Source: Anaerolineae bacterium (lineage in GTDB: Bacteria; Chloroflexota; Anaerolineae; Promineifilales; Promineifilaceae). From it: a stretch of DNA of 64,000 nt. Positions 50,624-64,000 of the stretch are shown piece by piece. Below the pieces are notes generated by a model. That model did not search any database and had not been told where the DNA came from. It was given only the letters and a program-made list of their open reading frames with translations. Made by a program: the position numbers and the translations under genes. The stretch lies in contig JADLAX010000052.1 in assembly GCA_020848035.1 (NCBI GenBank), forward strand, positions 62,001-126,000, given 5' to 3'. Numbering within the stretch: the stretch's first letter is position 1; every line of letters begins with the position of its first letter.

Positions 50624-51521
50624 ATTGTCTTCTCCCTCGTGCGTTCATCAGAAAATAGACGATGCCCAAGAGTAAAATGAGCACAAAAAAGTACAAAAAC
50701 GACATCGCGCTGGAGTAGCCAATGCCGCCTTCCACGGCATAGGTCTGCCCGGAAATGTATTTGATCACCTTGTTTTCCGAGAAGTGCGACAGGGTGATGA
50801 CGGTGTAGATGGCCACCACCAGCGTGGTGGTGGAGAGGGACGGCAGGGTAATCTTCCAGAACGATTCCCAGGCGGAAGCGCCGTCAATGGCGGCCGCTTC
50901 GTAGATGCTGGGGTCCATTTTTTGCAGGCTGGACAAATAAATCAAAATTTGCACGCCGGAAAACCAGAGGATGAGAATAAACGAGGTGAGCAGGTATTCT
51001 GCCGGGTTGCGCAGGTAGCGCGGCAAATCGGCTAAAAATTGGGTGACCGAGTCGGTGATGGCCAGACCGGGCACGGAGGCGGCTCCCTGCGACACCAGTT
51101 CCTGAATTACCGGACCACTGGTGATGACCACGGGCAAAAAGAAGATGGTGCGGAACACGCCTTTGAAGCGGAAGTTGAGGTTTAAAAAGAGGGCAATAAT
51201 CATCGAGAAGATGAGAATGATGGGCACGGAAACGAGCGTCTCAATGGCGTATTCGATGAGCAGCTGGACAAAAGTGGGATCGGTGAACAAGGCGCGGGTG
51301 TAATTTTGCCATTGAATGTATTCCAGGTTGATGCCAGTGGCCGAAATGGTGACCTGGTTCAGGCTGAAGTAGAGCGTTTGGGCCAGCGGCCAGAGGGTAA
51401 AGACGGCAAAGCCGACAATCCAGGCGATGACAAACATGTAGCCGGAGAGGGCTTCACGGGTGCGGTGCTTGATTTCGCGCCGGGCGGGGCGGGGCGCTTT
51501 CATGACGTGGGGGGCATTCAC
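50616..51521 (-). CDS. Carbohydrate ABC transporter permease (MalF-like), pair 2
   Basis: 301 residues from a GTG start with a perfect GGAGGTGA site. Membrane segments at about 30-52, 85-112, 118-135, 170-192, 215-240 and 270-292. The EAA loop [21 protein letters not shown] is near 208-228. Its start overlaps the end of the DUF5696 gene by four bases. With the MalG-like partner it forms the second of two permease pairs in the locus. Confidence 0.9.
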   Translation of the reverse strand: MNAPHVMKAPRPARREIKHRTREALSGYMFVIAWIVGFAVFTLWPLAQTLYFSLNQVTISATGINLEYIQWQNYTRALFTDPTFVQLLIEYAIETLVSVPIILIFSMIIALFLNLNFRFKGVFRTIFFLPVVITSGPVIQELVSQGAASVPGLAITDSVTQFLADLPRYLRNPAEYLLTSFILILWFSGVQILIYLSSLQKMDPSIYEAAAIDGASAWESFWKITLPSLSTTTLVVAIYTVITLSHFSENKVIKYISGQTYAVEGGIGYSSAMSFLYFFVLILLLGIVYFLMNARGRRQYG

Positions 51522-53764
51522 GGGGTCACCTCCGTTACGATGGCATCCAGGGCGGGCACAGACAGGCCATTGGCCGAATAGGGCGTGTTGTTGTAGTTGA
51601 CGATGATTTGACGGCCGTTGCTATACCTGGTCACCACCACCCCATCCGCCAGCGGCTGGCGGGCTACGATGTGCGCCCCCTTCACCGGCCCCAGCAGGTT
51701 GTTCAGCCAGGCGTAAGTGGATTCCACCTCATCTCCCCATTGGTCATAAGACGACGTGTAGATCCAGTTTGACGGGGTGTTGAGGATGTTGGCCGTCACT
51801 TCCTGAGTGAGGAAGTAGGAGGGGTAGACGCCATAATCGGCATGGCGCAGCAAATCGGCGCGCAGGTTAGACGAGAAGTTGAGCGTTGTGCCGTAATAGG
51901 GCACGTAGCCGGACAGCACAATGGGCAAAAATGGGACGGTTTCGCTGGTGTAGATGTAGCCGCTGTCGCCCAGGGGCATGTCGTAGTACGCCTGCATGTG
52001 GCCAAACAGGTAGTCGTTGGGCTGGTAGAAGCTGGTGGCGACGTTGTTTTCGGCCAGGATGGTCTGGTACAGCTGGATGGTCTGCTCGCGGTTGATAAAG
52101 TGGCTGGGTTTGAAGTCGGTGTACAGGGTGGAGCCGATGCCGTCTAAGGCCCAACCGGCGTCCAGTTCGGCGGTGAGATCGTTGCTGAGGTCGGTGTAAC
52201 GGCCGTTCAGCGCCGCATCGTTCAGGTAGAAGTTCACCTTGAAGCGGTTGTACCCTTTCAGGTTGATGTTGGTGATGGACATGGCCAGGTCGTAGCGCGG
52301 GGAGTAGCCTGTTTCGTCGTCGCGCAGCGCCGCCTGGGGGTCCAGGTAGAGGAAGAGGCGTCCGCCAACGGCCGTAATTTCCTCCACCAGCTCATTGAGT
52401 TCGTTCAGGCGGCCCAGCTTGCGGTCCAGCCGCAGCGAGCTGGGCGGCATCGACGCCGCGCCGCCCGGCTGCCAGCCGTAATACACCACTTCGGGGTTTT
52501 GCACCTGCAAGTTGGCTAAAATCGCCTGCATTTGCGCCACGGTGGTCATGGGGATGGAGCGGAACCAGAACAGCACCTTCTCCTTCTCGCCGCCCAGGAA
52601 CTCCAGACGAATGCCGATGTCGTTGTCTGGATCGGCGACGGTGGGCAGCAGGCCTTTTTCCAGCAGGTACGCCTGGTAGCTGCGCGCCATGCCCACGTAG
52701 TCGCTGGCCTCGCCGGTGAGGAAGCGGTAGTGGATGGTCACGTCAAAATCATTGGTGTTGGGCTGGAGGGTGGTGACCCCCGCGCCAGAGCGGTTGGTGG
52801 CCTGGAAGTAGCTCTGGTTGTAGACAAAGGCGTTGTACATAAAGTTGAAGTTGGTAATGACACCCGCCGGGTGAGCATGGACTTCGCCATAGGCCGCGCC
52901 TTTTTCCACCACCTGGATGTAGGCGTTTGCTTGCTCCTGGTGCACCATGCCGATGACGGGCAGGCTGAGCTTAAACGGCCGATTCACCAGCGGGTCATAG
53001 GGCAGTTCGCCCAGCATACCGAGATCTGCGCCGTAGTAACGGCCGTAAAACATATTGCGTGCCTTGGTCTCGGCGGCAAAACGAATCAGCGTGCCCGCGC
53101 CGTCGGGAATGAACATGTAGCCGGGCATGCTGTCATCGCGCACCGCGCCAAAGAAGGGGTAAACGTAGAGCAGGCCCAGCTTAAACGCCGGATCTTCTTC
53201 CTTGATCGACTCACGCGGCACTTCCACGCGCACGCCGTCGGCCTCCAGCTTCACCATGACGGTCAGGGTGATCGATGGATCGACAAAGTGAACCGTGGCC
53301 GCAAAGCCGTCGTCGGTTGTTTGGAAGTCGATGGTGTGTTCGGTGTTGGTGATGGACGCCCGTTCGTCGGTGGCTTTCTCGTCCAGGTAGTCAATGCTGA
53401 TGCCGCTCTGGGCAAAGGCGGTCCAGGTGCGGTTTAGCCGGTCGTCCTCGGCGATTTCATCCAGGTTGGAGTGCCAGACGTAGCCGCTGCGCTTGTCTAC
53501 CACTTTAAACGCCAGCGTCTCCTGATTGGCGTACAGCTGAAAATTCTCATTTTCGGCCAGCAGATCGTAGCTGGCGGGGATGGTTTGCAGGCGGGCGGTA
53601 AGGGCAAAGGGGGTGGTGGTGGGAGGGGAAACGGCCGTTTCCACCACAGGCCGCACCGGGGCTTCTTTTAGCGTGGGGAGGGTCACGTCGGGTGGATTGG
53701 CACCCACACCCAGCAGCAGCCCCATGATCAGCGCAAGGGGAAAAATTCGCATTAGCTTAGCCAC
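51518..53764 (-). CDS. DUF5696-type exported protein of the sugar-transporter locus
   Basis: 748 residues; GTG start with GGAGG. The signal peptide covers about 1-23 and a Thr/Pro segment follows. [26 protein letters not shown] near 75-100 and [18 protein letters not shown] near 215-232 are marks of DUF5696. The middle to C-terminal part ([24 protein letters not shown] to the end) resembles a glycoside-hydrolase-like barrel: [41 protein letters not shown]. So it could be a surface glycan-binding protein or an unassigned hydrolase. It is placed between the YIP1/NHL gene and permease pair 2, overlapping both neighbours. The family name is from memory of the pattern. Confidence 0.6.
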   Translation of the reverse strand: MAKLMRIFPLALIMGLLLGVGANPPDVTLPTLKEAPVRPVVETAVSPPTTTPFALTARLQTIPASYDLLAENENFQLYANQETLAFKVVDKRSGYVWHSNLDEIAEDDRLNRTWTAFAQSGISIDYLDEKATDERASITNTEHTIDFQTTDDGFAATVHFVDPSITLTVMVKLEADGVRVEVPRESIKEEDPAFKLGLLYVYPFFGAVRDDSMPGYMFIPDGAGTLIRFAAETKARNMFYGRYYGADLGMLGELPYDPLVNRPFKLSLPVIGMVHQEQANAYIQVVEKGAAYGEVHAHPAGVITNFNFMYNAFVYNQSYFQATNRSGAGVTTLQPNTNDFDVTIHYRFLTGEASDYVGMARSYQAYLLEKGLLPTVADPDNDIGIRLEFLGGEKEKVLFWFRSIPMTTVAQMQAILANLQVQNPEVVYYGWQPGGAASMPPSSLRLDRKLGRLNELNELVEEITAVGGRLFLYLDPQAALRDDETGYSPRYDLAMSITNINLKGYNRFKVNFYLNDAALNGRYTDLSNDLTAELDAGWALDGIGSTLYTDFKPSHFINREQTIQLYQTILAENNVATSFYQPNDYLFGHMQAYYDMPLGDSGYIYTSETVPFLPIVLSGYVPYYGTTLNFSSNLRADLLRHADYGVYPSYFLTQEVTANILNTPSNWIYTSSYDQWGDEVESTYAWLNNLLGPVKGAHIVARQPLADGVVVTRYSNGRQIIVNYNNTPYSANGLSVPALDAIVTEVTP

Positions 53765-55772
53765 GCAGCCTTACCTCCTGAAGAATCGCCGAAACGAAGT
53801 CAAACAGCTGGGTAAACAAGACGTAGAGAATGTAGCCCGTCAGGACAAACAGCGCCATCGTAAACAGCGTCAGCAGCACGTTGCGCACCGTTTCAGAAAA
53901 GCTGTAGTTGTGAATCTCCTTCACCATGATAAACAGCATAATGCCCACCCACACCCACATCAAATTCAACGTGAAGTCGTGCAAGAAGATTTCGTTGAGC
54001 GTCAGCACGTTGGAGATGAGGGCCACCGGCAGGGCAATGAGCAGGTACGGGAAGAGGCTGTACGCCGTGCCGATGACCACATCACGCACCCGCCCCTCGC
54101 CGTCGCTGATGGTGGAGATGAGGTAGTTGGCCACATTCCACAACAGGATCAGCCCCAGAGTGATGGTAATTTCGTATTCGATCGGGATGTACGACACCGA
54201 GCTGAACGGGTTGAAGACAAAGCCGGTGACGTAGAGCGACAGGATGCGGATCACAATCACGGCGACGTAGATGAGGATGGCAAAACCCAGGCTGCCGCGT
54301 AAATCTTTTTTGATGTAGTAGAAGCTGTCGGCGGGCTGTTTGATAAAGCGGAACATGAAAACGAAGTCATCCACCAGCTTGATTTGCTTCAGGCGGTGGA
54401 ACCAGTCGCGGATTGGATCAAACCAGCGGTAGCGGCGCTCGACGCGCTTGCCCACCTGGAACACCAGTGAAACGCCAATCAGCCCCAAAAATACCTGGGA
54501 CAGATATTGCTGCAGCACCTGGTTGCGCAGCTCCCAATACGCCTGGGAGTAGCCGCTGCGGTCTTCGGCGTAGCGGTAGTTGGCCAGGGCGGTGGGGTAG
54601 TTGCCTGCCTTAAAGTGGGCGTCGGCGATGCCCTGGTAGGCCATGATGAGCGAGCCGTTTTGGTTGAGGATGTCTTCAAAGTAGGGCTGGGCTTCACGGT
54701 AGTAGCCGTCGATGTAGAGGCGGACACCTTCGTGCACTTCGCGGGCGAAGGCAGTGGTTTCGTACAGTACCAGGGCGTTTTTGTCTTTGTCCAGCACGTA
54801 AATGAATTCACCATGGCGTTCAACGGCCGTTGGATTTGTCAACGTGCCCAACCGCTGGTTCCCGGTATCTTTGGCCCCAAACAAAAACAGCATCGTGCCG
54901 TTCAGGTCGTACTCCACCAGGAAGCCATCGGCATCAACGGCCAGCACCAGGCCGTCCTGGCTCACATCAATGTCGCGGAAGCTGGTGGAGCCCCAGATTT
55001 CGGGGTAGATGTTTTTGCCGGAAACGGTGTAACGGCGAATGCTTTCCCAGTCGTTGGTGCCCGCGGTGACGGTAAAAACCAGCGATTGCTCATCGATGGT
55101 GAGGTTGGACGGGGAAGCGGCTTCGTTTTTGATGAATTGGTCAAGCTGCTCTTCGGTGAGGAAGGTGCGCTGCAAAATCATTTTGAGCGACATGGAGGCG
55201 GTGTTGGCGCCAAAGTAGCCGATGAAGTCGCCGTTGGTGTTCATCTGCACAATGCCATTCACCGAGCCTTCGCTGATGATGTACAGGTTTTCCCGGGCGT
55301 CCACGGCGATTTTGCGCGGCAGGAACTGCCGGTTTTGGCCAAACAGCGGCTCGTCGGGACGGCCGAATGAGTTCACCACGTTCCCCGCCGCATCAAAAAT
55401 GTAAATCATGTCCTGCCGGGCATCGGCCACAAAGAGGGTGCCCTCGTCATCGACAAACAGGCCGCTAGGCGCAGACAGCTCCTCTTCGCCGTAGATGGTG
55501 TCTACTTCGTAATTGGCGTTGAGCTTGACGATACGGCCGTTGCCCGTATCCGCCACGTAAATCACCCCATCTTCGGTGATGAACATGTCCTCTGCCCCGG
55601 AAATGTCCAGATCGATTTCATCGTACGGTGTGTAGGCATCCTGGGTCATCACCAGCCAGCCAGCCGGGCCAATGGCCCAGGTGGTGTAGGGGGAAGTAGA
55701 ATCGGCGTGGGTAGGAACGGCCGTTACCAGCAATATTCCGATGATGAAGCTGAAGAACAAAATCCGTTTCAT
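53757..55772 (-). CDS. NHL-propeller / TPR / YIP1 membrane protein
   Basis: 671 residues. Signal peptide 1-23; an NHL-type propeller at about 40-345 ([62 protein letters not shown]); a TPR-like helical pair at about 355-415 ([31 protein letters not shown]); a membrane helix near 422-440; and a C-terminal YIP1-like domain with five membrane helices at about 490-665. It thus joins an outside sensor-like propeller with a multi-helix membrane part. In other phyla YIP1 and DUF5696 genes accompany sugar ABC genes. The role is unknown: docking, gating or assembly. It overlaps the DUF5696 gene by eight bases. Confidence 0.68.
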   Translation of the reverse strand: MKRILFFSFIIGILLVTAVPTHADSTSPYTTWAIGPAGWLVMTQDAYTPYDEIDLDISGAEDMFITEDGVIYVADTGNGRIVKLNANYEVDTIYGEEELSAPSGLFVDDEGTLFVADARQDMIYIFDAAGNVVNSFGRPDEPLFGQNRQFLPRKIAVDARENLYIISEGSVNGIVQMNTNGDFIGYFGANTASMSLKMILQRTFLTEEQLDQFIKNEAASPSNLTIDEQSLVFTVTAGTNDWESIRRYTVSGKNIYPEIWGSTSFRDIDVSQDGLVLAVDADGFLVEYDLNGTMLFLFGAKDTGNQRLGTLTNPTAVERHGEFIYVLDKDKNALVLYETTAFAREVHEGVRLYIDGYYREAQPYFEDILNQNGSLIMAYQGIADAHFKAGNYPTALANYRYAEDRSGYSQAYWELRNQVLQQYLSQVFLGLIGVSLVFQVGKRVERRYRWFDPIRDWFHRLKQIKLVDDFVFMFRFIKQPADSFYYIKKDLRGSLGFAILIYVAVIVIRILSLYVTGFVFNPFSSVSYIPIEYEITITLGLILLWNVANYLISTISDGEGRVRDVVIGTAYSLFPYLLIALPVALISNVLTLNEIFLHDFTLNLMWVWVGIMLFIMVKEIHNYSFSETVRNVLLTLFTMALFVLTGYILYVLFTQLFDFVSAILQEVRLRG

Positions 55773-55830
55773 GAGCTTTTTCTTTGTAATTGGGTCAGTG
55801 AGTCATTACGGCCAATTACCTTCTTAACAC

Positions 55831-55932
55831 CTCGTTCCACGCTCTGCGTGGAATGAAGTTTGGGACGCTCCGCGTCCACCGTGCGGCGCAGAGCGCCTGG
55901 GCCTGCATTCCCACGCAAAGCGTGGGAACGAG
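55831..55932. repeat. CGTTCCACGC/GCGTGGGAACG palindromic element
   Basis: CTCGTTCCACGCTCTGCGTG at the left and CACGCAAAGCGTGGGAACGA at the right are inverted; between them lie GGACGCTCCGCGTCC and GCGGCGCAGAGCGC hairpins. Elements with these sequences are widespread in unrelated bacteria. It occupies the gap between the YIP1 and MalG-like genes inside the sugar operon. Confidence 0.9.
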
Positions 55933-55940
55933 TGGGATAC

Positions 55941-56867
55941 TTACTTCAATCCCGAATGTGACATCGTGCTCATCACCTGGCTTTGCAGCAGGATAAAAAT
56001 AATCAGGTTGGGCAAAAACATGATCAGCGTGGCGGCGGCGGCCATGCCCTGGCCGGCCACGGCGTTGGCCCCGGTCGCTGTGGAGGTCAGGGTGGTCAGG
56101 TAAAAGGCGAACGTTTTCAGGCTTTCGCTGTTGATGTACAGGGTGGACACGTCGGCGTTGTTCCAGGTGGCCTGGAAGGTCAAAATGGCAATAGTGGCCA
56201 TAGCTGGTTTGATCATCGGCAGGATGATGCGCCAGTAAATGGCCACATCCGTTGCCCCGTCAATCTGGGCCGCCTCGATCACCTCGTTGGGTATGCCGTC
56301 CATAAACTGTTTGAGCAGGAACAGCCCCACGGGCAGGGCCAGCGCGGGCAAAATGTGCACCCAGAAGCTGTCCATCAGGTTCAGCCGTTCGATGATTAAA
56401 AAGCGCGGAATGGTGACGGCAATGGGCACAAACATCAGGGCGATGGTGTTGACGGTAAACAACACATTTTTGAGCTTAAACCGTTTTTTAGAGAGGGCAT
56501 AAGCGGCCGTTGTGGACACCACCACGGAAGCGGCGACGGTAACGGCCGTAATCAAAATGCTGTTGAACAAATAGCGCGTTACGGGAATGCCGGACTTGGA
56601 AAAGCGCGAAAACAGGTCGGTGAAATTTTTGACCGTGGGGTCCAGCACAAAAAAGCGCGGCGGGTAGGCAAACAGCTCATCCGCTGGCTTGAAGGCGTGT
56701 GAAAAAATGAACACGATGGGCAGGAGCATAAACACCGCCAGCGGCAGCAGCACCAGGTAAAACTTGAGCTGGCTGGTGTGGAAGCCCTGTGGGTTAATCC
56801 GGCTGTTGCGAATGCCAGAATACCGGCTGCTTTTTTTGTTGCCTCGTCTAAGCACTAATCTAGTCAT
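55941..56867 (-). CDS. Carbohydrate ABC transporter permease (MalG-like), pair 1
   Basis: 308 residues. A basic N-terminus ([15 protein letters not shown]), then six membrane segments (about 35-57, 100-122, 132-152, 165-185, 220-240, 275-297). EAA loop [21 protein letters not shown] at about 196-216. It overlaps its MalF-like partner by eight bases. It is not closely similar to the second MalG-like protein, so the pairs probably handle different sugars or arose long ago. Confidence 0.9.
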   Translation of the reverse strand: MTRLVLRRGNKKSSRYSGIRNSRINPQGFHTSQLKFYLVLLPLAVFMLLPIVFIFSHAFKPADELFAYPPRFFVLDPTVKNFTDLFSRFSKSGIPVTRYLFNSILITAVTVAASVVVSTTAAYALSKKRFKLKNVLFTVNTIALMFVPIAVTIPRFLIIERLNLMDSFWVHILPALALPVGLFLLKQFMDGIPNEVIEAAQIDGATDVAIYWRIILPMIKPAMATIAILTFQATWNNADVSTLYINSESLKTFAFYLTTLTSTATGANAVAGQGMAAAATLIMFLPNLIIFILLQSQVMSTMSHSGLK

Positions 56868-57820
56868 CGCTTACAAACAACCTGTTGGCGACTCTGGAGA
56901 AAAAGAGCACCATCAACAAGAGCACAACGGAAACGGCCGCTGCATACCCCATCTCATACCGTAAAAAGCCATAATCTTCAATGTGGTTCACAATCAGCTG
57001 CCCGGCATATTGCGGCGTAGGGTTGGCCCCAGACAGCGTCACGCCAATCGCCCCCGCCTGGAAGGTGCCGACGATGGCCATCACCGCGCCAAACAGCATC
57101 TGCGGCTTCATCGAGGGAATGGTGATGTGAATGATTTCCTGGAAGCGGTTGCTGACGCCGTCTAAACTGCCCACCTCGTACAGCTCCGGGTTGATTTCCA
57201 AGATCCCGGCCAGCATCGCCAGGAAACCCACACCCATGCTGCTCCACAGCGTCACCACCACCATGATGGTCATCAAATATTCGGGCGATTGCAGCCACTG
57301 CACCGGCTCCTGAATGACATTCAAGCCTAGCAAAAAGCTGTTCAAATAGCCGTTTTGATCACCGCTGAACAGCGTTTTCCATACCACGGCCATGGCCACG
57401 CCGGTAGTCATCGAGGGGGAGTACAAAATCAGGGCAAAGATGGTGCGCGGCAGCTTGGGCAGCTGGGCCAGCATCCACGCCAGCAAAAACGACAGCACGT
57501 AGCCGCCCGGCCCCACCAGCACGGCAAACTTGATCGTGTTGGGCAGCACGTAGCGCATGAAGATGTCATCGGCCGTCAGCAGGGCGATGTAATTTTTCAG
57601 GCCGATAAAGCTGGGCGTCTGGATGGTGTCGAAAAAGGTGAAGGAGAGGAAGATGGCTACCAACACGGGTACCACGATGAAAATGGTAAACATCAGCCCA
57701 TAGGCAGACAAAAAGGCATAGGCGCTGCCTTCTTTGTTCAGCCACTGGCGGAATTTACTCTCCTGCGGCCCAAAACTGTCCTCGCGGGACCGTACCTTCT
57801 TTTGTTCGATTAGGGTGCTG

Positions 57821-57834
<14 letters not shown>
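56860..57834 (-). CDS. Carbohydrate ABC transporter permease (MalF-like), pair 1
   Basis: 324 residues from the [11 protein letters not shown] Met; the longer frame to 57966 lies inside the upstream gene. Membrane segments at about 45-67, 105-128, 138-158, 190-212, 240-262 and 290-312. The EAA-type loop [22 protein letters not shown] is at about 218-240. Its start overlaps the large binding-protein gene by 14 bases. It works with the MalG-like protein that follows and one of the two binding proteins. Confidence 0.9.
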
Positions 57835-60748
<2,914 letters not shown>

Positions 60749-60765
60749 GTTGGACTTCGTGAGAT

Positions 60766-60806
60766 GGGAATTGGAAGGCGCTACAGCAAAGCGCCTTCCA
60801 ACTCCC
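60766..60806 (-). promoter_or_regulatory. Intercistronic hairpin after the binding-protein gene
   Basis: GGGAATTGGAAGGCGC pairs with GCGCCTTCCAACTCCC at all but one position. It lies in the only sizeable gap between the first binding protein and the rest of the operon. Such hairpins commonly protect binding-protein mRNA and give it higher expression than the permeases. No T-run follows on the minus strand. Confidence 0.65.
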
Positions 60807-60815
60807 GCTAAAAAT

Positions 60816-62354
60816 TTATTGGTTCAGTTCAGCAGCGGCGTCGGCCAGGATTTGGTTGGCAAACTCTTCCAGTTGGGCCGAGTAATCTTCGTACTTGTAA
60901 CGGCCGTCATTGGCAAAGTTAAACATAAACCACATGTTCACATCCAGGTCTTCACCCACATCAATACCCGGCTTGCCTTCCCAGCGGGCGTTGATGTAAC
61001 CCGGCACCACTTTCGCCAGGGATTCAATCAGGCTGTTGTCCAGATTGTCCAGGGCGGCCAGAATGCCCGGTTTATCCACAAACGTGGTGTACAGCGCCAG
61101 CGACGCTTCGTCAACCGAAACCGGCATCTTGGGCGCAGAACCCATTGCGGCGGCCAATTCGGCTTCTTTGGCATACGCTGCGGTGGAGAAGGTCATCCAG
61201 CGCGCGAAATCATAAGCGGCGTCCATGTTCGCGGTGGTCTTGGAAACAACCATCACGTCCGTGACCAGCGCCTGGTTCCCCCCGGGGATACCGATGAAGT
61301 CCCACTCAAAGCCCGCATTTTCCACGTAGCCCGGCACCGACCAGGAGGCGTCCCAACGCATACCCACTTCCTGGTTCAGGAACAGTTCCCACGGACCGGT
61401 AGCGTTGAAGTTGGCCAGCTGTTCTTCCGTCAGCCCTTGCCAGGTGTACTGCTTCCACTCACCAGCGGCAGCAATAGCATCTTTGAAGGCGGTCGAGTTG
61501 TAGTTCATCTGCGCCCCGTCGTAGCTGAACCATTTCAGGTTCGGGTCTTGGGTATTGGCATACCAGCCCATGATGAATTCCATTTCATCCAGGCCCAGCA
61601 CACCTTGCTGCACGTTGTGCAAAGAGGTCACGGCCTCTTCAAACTCTTCAACCGAGAAACCGTACTCCGGCGCATCCAGGTTGGCGGCTTCGTACAGGTC
61701 TTTGTTCACAAAGTAGCCCATCACAAATTGGGCGGCGGGTAAACCAAGTACCTGGCCGCTGTAGGTGACGCTGTCTTTCAGCGCTTGCGGCACGTTGGCC
61801 CAGTCAGCATCGTTGGCGGTGAGGTCGCTCAGGTCGGCCAGCCAGTCATTGGCGACGTACAGCGGCACGTTGTTGGCCATGAAGACGTCCGGCAGTTCGC
61901 CCTTGGCGGCGTAAGAGGTCAACACGGCATCCCAGCCACCTTCAGCCGACATGTCGACAAATTCAATCGTGACATTGGGGTTGGCTTCCATGTAGGCCTG
62001 CACCATCTGACGCTGAATGTTGTTTTCTTCTTCGGTGCCCAGATTCCAGTTGGCGTAGCGCAGCGTGATGGCTTCAGCAGCGGGTTCTTCAGCAACTTCT
62101 TCTTCAGCCGGCGCTTCAGCAGCTTCTTCTTCGGCCGGGGCTTCGGCTTCTTCTTCAGCCGGCGCTTCCGCTTCTTCCTCAGCGGGTGCTTCCGCTTCTT
62201 CCGCCGGGGCTTCGGCTTCGGTGTCGGCGGCTTCTTCCTGGGTGGTATCGGCAGTGGTGTCTTCCACCGTTTCTTCGGTTGTTCCACCACCGCAGGCGGC
62301 CAGGGCAACAACCAACAAAACTAGCAGTAAAAATCGTTTTGTTATCTGTTTCAT
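60816..62354 (-). CDS. Sugar ABC transporter substrate-binding lipoprotein
   Basis: 512 residues. Lipobox VALAAC with Cys21, then an acidic low-complexity linker at about 25-95 built from EAPAEEEA-like steps, then a family 1 binding protein from about 98 ([74 protein letters not shown]). GAGGAGATC precedes the ATG. It is the first binding protein after GH94 and should be the most highly expressed, given the hairpin after it. Ligand unknown; a gluco-oligosaccharide is likely from context. Confidence 0.92.
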   Translation of the reverse strand: MKQITKRFLLLVLLVVALAACGGGTTEETVEDTTADTTQEEAADTEAEAPAEEAEAPAEEEAEAPAEEEAEAPAEEEAAEAPAEEEVAEEPAAEAITLRYANWNLGTEEENNIQRQMVQAYMEANPNVTIEFVDMSAEGGWDAVLTSYAAKGELPDVFMANNVPLYVANDWLADLSDLTANDADWANVPQALKDSVTYSGQVLGLPAAQFVMGYFVNKDLYEAANLDAPEYGFSVEEFEEAVTSLHNVQQGVLGLDEMEFIMGWYANTQDPNLKWFSYDGAQMNYNSTAFKDAIAAAGEWKQYTWQGLTEEQLANFNATGPWELFLNQEVGMRWDASWSVPGYVENAGFEWDFIGIPGGNQALVTDVMVVSKTTANMDAAYDFARWMTFSTAAYAKEAELAAAMGSAPKMPVSVDEASLALYTTFVDKPGILAALDNLDNSLIESLAKVVPGYINARWEGKPGIDVGEDLDVNMWFMFNFANDGRYKYEDYSAQLEEFANQILADAAAELNQ

Positions 62355-62419
62355 TTCTTGATCTCCTCGTTTTTTAAATGACTCGTGCGAACGTTTTTTG
62401 AGAGGAAAGACGGTGTCAT
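62351..62419 (-). other. Possible 22-codon leader ORF before the binding-protein gene
   Basis: On the minus strand an ATG at 62419 opens a 22-codon frame ([22 protein letters not shown]) whose TGA overlaps the binding-protein ATG as ATGA. A GGAGGAGG sequence lies 13 bases before it, which is farther than usual. It could couple translation or be chance. Confidence 0.3.
62385..62400. promoter_or_regulatory. Candidate LacI-family operator
   Basis: GTGCGAACGTTTTTTG is an imperfect palindrome around a central CG, the form bound by LacI/PurR-type proteins; the left half fits better than the right. It lies 31 bases upstream of the binding-protein start. The 154-base gap also contains an AAGGAGGTAA sequence right after the GH94 stop with no frame behind it. 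Confidence 0.35.
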
Positions 62420-62508
62420 GTGATGTCTGATTCCTCCTCCAAAATTTGTTGATTTGGTTTAATTGATTTATGAAAAGAGTTTCGCTTAAGGCAATAATTA
62501 CCTCCTTT

Positions 62509-64000
62509 TTAGCCCATCAATGCTTCAACAATATGGGTTTGTCCATCTTGAAAATCAGGAATTAAGGGGCTATCGTGTGGTTTGCCGTCTAGGGTGACAG
62601 CTTTAATTCCGTGGCTAACGTGGGTTGGGTTTTTCACTTCAATCTGGTAGGTGGCGTGGCGGAACGGCCGTACCACCCGAAAGCTCGCCCAATCGGCCGG
62701 AATCGCCGGGTCAATGAGCAGTCCATCGGCCTGCGGCCGTATGCCCAAAATCCAGTGGGTGGCCACGCGGTGCAGCCATTGGGCCGAGCCGGTGTACCAG
62801 GTCCAGCCGCCACGGCCGTAATATTCCGAAAGCGGCCCATCAATGTTGCCCGGCGTCACGTACGGTTCGGCTTTGTAGGCGTCGATGTCGGCGCTGCGGT
62901 TGGGTGGGCAGATGCGGTGGTACGCTTCGTAAGCCAGCTCCGGCTGGCCCACCAGGGCGTAGGCCCACACCGCCCAGGTGGCGGCATGGGTGTACACACC
63001 GCCGTTTTCGCGCAGCCCAGGGGCATAGCGGGTAACGTACCCCACGTCCGGGCGCGGTTGGGTAAAGGCCGGGTAGTTCAGCAGCGTGCCGTACTCTTTC
63101 AGCAAGTATTCCGTCACCGAATCCATCGCCTTCCGGGCGCGATCCGGTGCGGCCGCGCCGCTAATGACCGCCCAGGCATTGGGCATGAGGAAAATTTTGC
63201 CCTCGTCGTTGGCGCTGGCGCCGAGCAGCAGCCCGTCGTCGGTGGTGGCCTGCAAATACCACGCGCCGTCCCAGCCGTGGCAGTTCAGCGCGTTTTGCAG
63301 GCTGTGGCGCACGACCTGACATTTGTGAGCAAAGCTGGTGTCGCCGCGCTCCGCCGCCAGCGGACCAAAGCTGCCCAAAATCATGTACAAAAATTCAGCC
63401 ACCCAGAAGCTTTCCCCTTTAAGCAGCGTGCCAACGGCGCTCAGGCCGTCGTTCCAGTCGTGGTCGCCCATCAGCGGGATGCCGCGTGGGGAAAAGCGGG
63501 AAAAAGAGCGCTCGATGGCCCGTTTGCAGTGGTCATACAGCGATTCGGCCGGGCCGTTCAAATAGGGCACCGGTTCGTCCAGGACGGCCGTGTCGTTGGT
63601 TTCTTGCAGGTAGGCGTCCAGGATAAACGGCAGCCAGAGCAGATCATCCGAGCAGTTGGTGCGTGGGCCGCCGCCGCGAATGGTAAACCACCAGTGCAGC
63701 ACATCGCCTTCGATAAACTGCTGGGCGGCGTGCATCAGCAGCTGCTGGCGAGCGTACTCCGGCTCGCTCACCAGGAAAATCTGGCTGTCTTGCAGTTGGT
63801 CGCGGTAGCCGTAGCCCGCCGATACCTGGTACAGAGCCGATTTGCCCCACAGGCGGCAGGAGATGGCCTGGTACTTCAGCCAGGTGTTGGTCATGAAGTT
63901 GAGGGCTTCATCCGGCGTTTCTACTTTTTCGGTGTCGACAAAGCGGGACCAGAAGGCGTGTACGTCTTGCAGCGTTTGGGCGCTGGCGGGGACGGCCGTA
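62509..64000 (-). CDS. GH94 family phosphorylase, 5' end cut by window
   Basis: The minus-strand frame runs off the right edge, giving the C-terminal 496 residues. [20 protein letters not shown] in two overlapping signatures, [26 protein letters not shown] and [11 protein letters not shown], the catalytic [11 protein letters not shown] loop with general-acid Asp, and [15 protein letters not shown] are GH94 hallmarks (alpha/alpha barrel). These enzymes split beta-glucosides with phosphate, releasing glucose 1-phosphate: cellobiose, chitobiose or 1,2-beta-oligoglucan phosphorylases. With two GH144-type genes, a GH3 and a LacI regulator nearby, 1,2-beta-oligoglucan phosphorylase is my favoured guess, but the fragment does not settle it. 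A cyclic glucan synthase C-terminus is the main alternative. Confidence 0.88.
   Translation of the reverse strand, partial: TAVPASAQTLQDVHAFWSRFVDTEKVETPDEALNFMTNTWLKYQAISCRLWGKSALYQVSAGYGYRDQLQDSQIFLVSEPEYARQQLLMHAAQQFIEGDVLHWWFTIRGGGPRTNCSDDLLWLPFILDAYLQETNDTAVLDEPVPYLNGPAESLYDHCKRAIERSFSRFSPRGIPLMGDHDWNDGLSAVGTLLKGESFWVAEFLYMILGSFGPLAAERGDTSFAHKCQVVRHSLQNALNCHGWDGAWYLQATTDDGLLLGASANDEGKIFLMPNAWAVISGAAAPDRARKAMDSVTEYLLKEYGTLLNYPAFTQPRPDVGYVTRYAPGLRENGGVYTHAATWAVWAYALVGQPELAYEAYHRICPPNRSADIDAYKAEPYVTPGNIDGPLSEYYGRGGWTWYTGSAQWLHRVATHWILGIRPQADGLLIDPAIPADWASFRVVRPFRHATYQIEVKNPTHVSHGIKAVTLDGKPHDSPLIPDFQDGQTHIVEALMG

Overview
The window is about 64 kb of moderately GC-rich DNA with the look of a Chloroflexota chromosome, probably an Anaerolineae/Caldilineae-type filamentous member. 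This placement is an inference. It rests on family content: lipoproteins with long Thr/Pro linkers, secreted proteins with a YLPLV motif, DUF6174, FkbM, many CPBP proteases and sugar ABC importers. It also rests on a repeat landscape typical of large environmental genomes. No rRNA, CRISPR array, transposase or phage gene was seen. The ends cut a PlsC-type acyltransferase (left, 3' end missing) and a GH94 phosphorylase (right, 5' end missing).

Layout. 1-12 kb: mostly minus-strand housekeeping and envelope genes (acyltransferase, M23 lipoprotein with a propeller-like half, GlsB and PRC-barrel pair, DUF1801, Nudix, methyltransferase, MscS channel, 7TM/PAS histidine kinase, class A beta-lactamase-like lipoprotein) and one plus-strand FkbM methyltransferase. 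12-20 kb: a secreted beta-helix protein, a TPR protein, two paralogous double-Nudix proteins, a probable 8-oxoguanine deaminase and an M48 protease. 20.6-27.3 kb: tRNA-Leu(TAG), trigger factor, clpP, a Calx-beta secreted protein with a membrane protein carrying a degenerate sortase-like domain, and tRNA-Pro(GGG). 27.4-32.5 kb: a peptide-type ABC transporter (two permeases, two ATPases) with no binding protein beside it. 32.5-40.1 kb: three CPBP proteases, a histidine phosphatase, a GNAT enzyme, a YprB-like nuclease and trpF.

40.1-64 kb: one long minus-strand carbohydrate locus. In transcription order it holds GH94 phosphorylase, two solute-binding proteins, a permease pair, an NHL/YIP1 membrane protein, a DUF5696 protein, a second permease pair, a lipoprotein glycoamylase-like (GH144-type) enzyme, a LacI regulator, a cytosolic GH144-type enzyme, GH35, GH3 and GH172. 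Most genes overlap by 4-14 nt. My best reading is a beta-glucan (possibly beta-1,2-glucan) uptake and phosphorolysis system: outside cleavage, import through one or two ABC systems, inside trimming and phosphorolysis, with LacI control.

The most unusual property is the repeat content. (1) The octamer palindrome ACGGCCGT occurs more than 100 times by hand count, in genes and gaps alike, often inside longer palindromes. It resembles the HIP1 situation in cyanobacteria. (2) Tandem heptamer arrays of the STRR kind fill gaps, supply stop codons and in one case form an in-frame 21-codon insert in trpF. (3) Several families of small palindromic elements sit in operon gaps, and one forms the C-terminal tail of an ABC ATPase.
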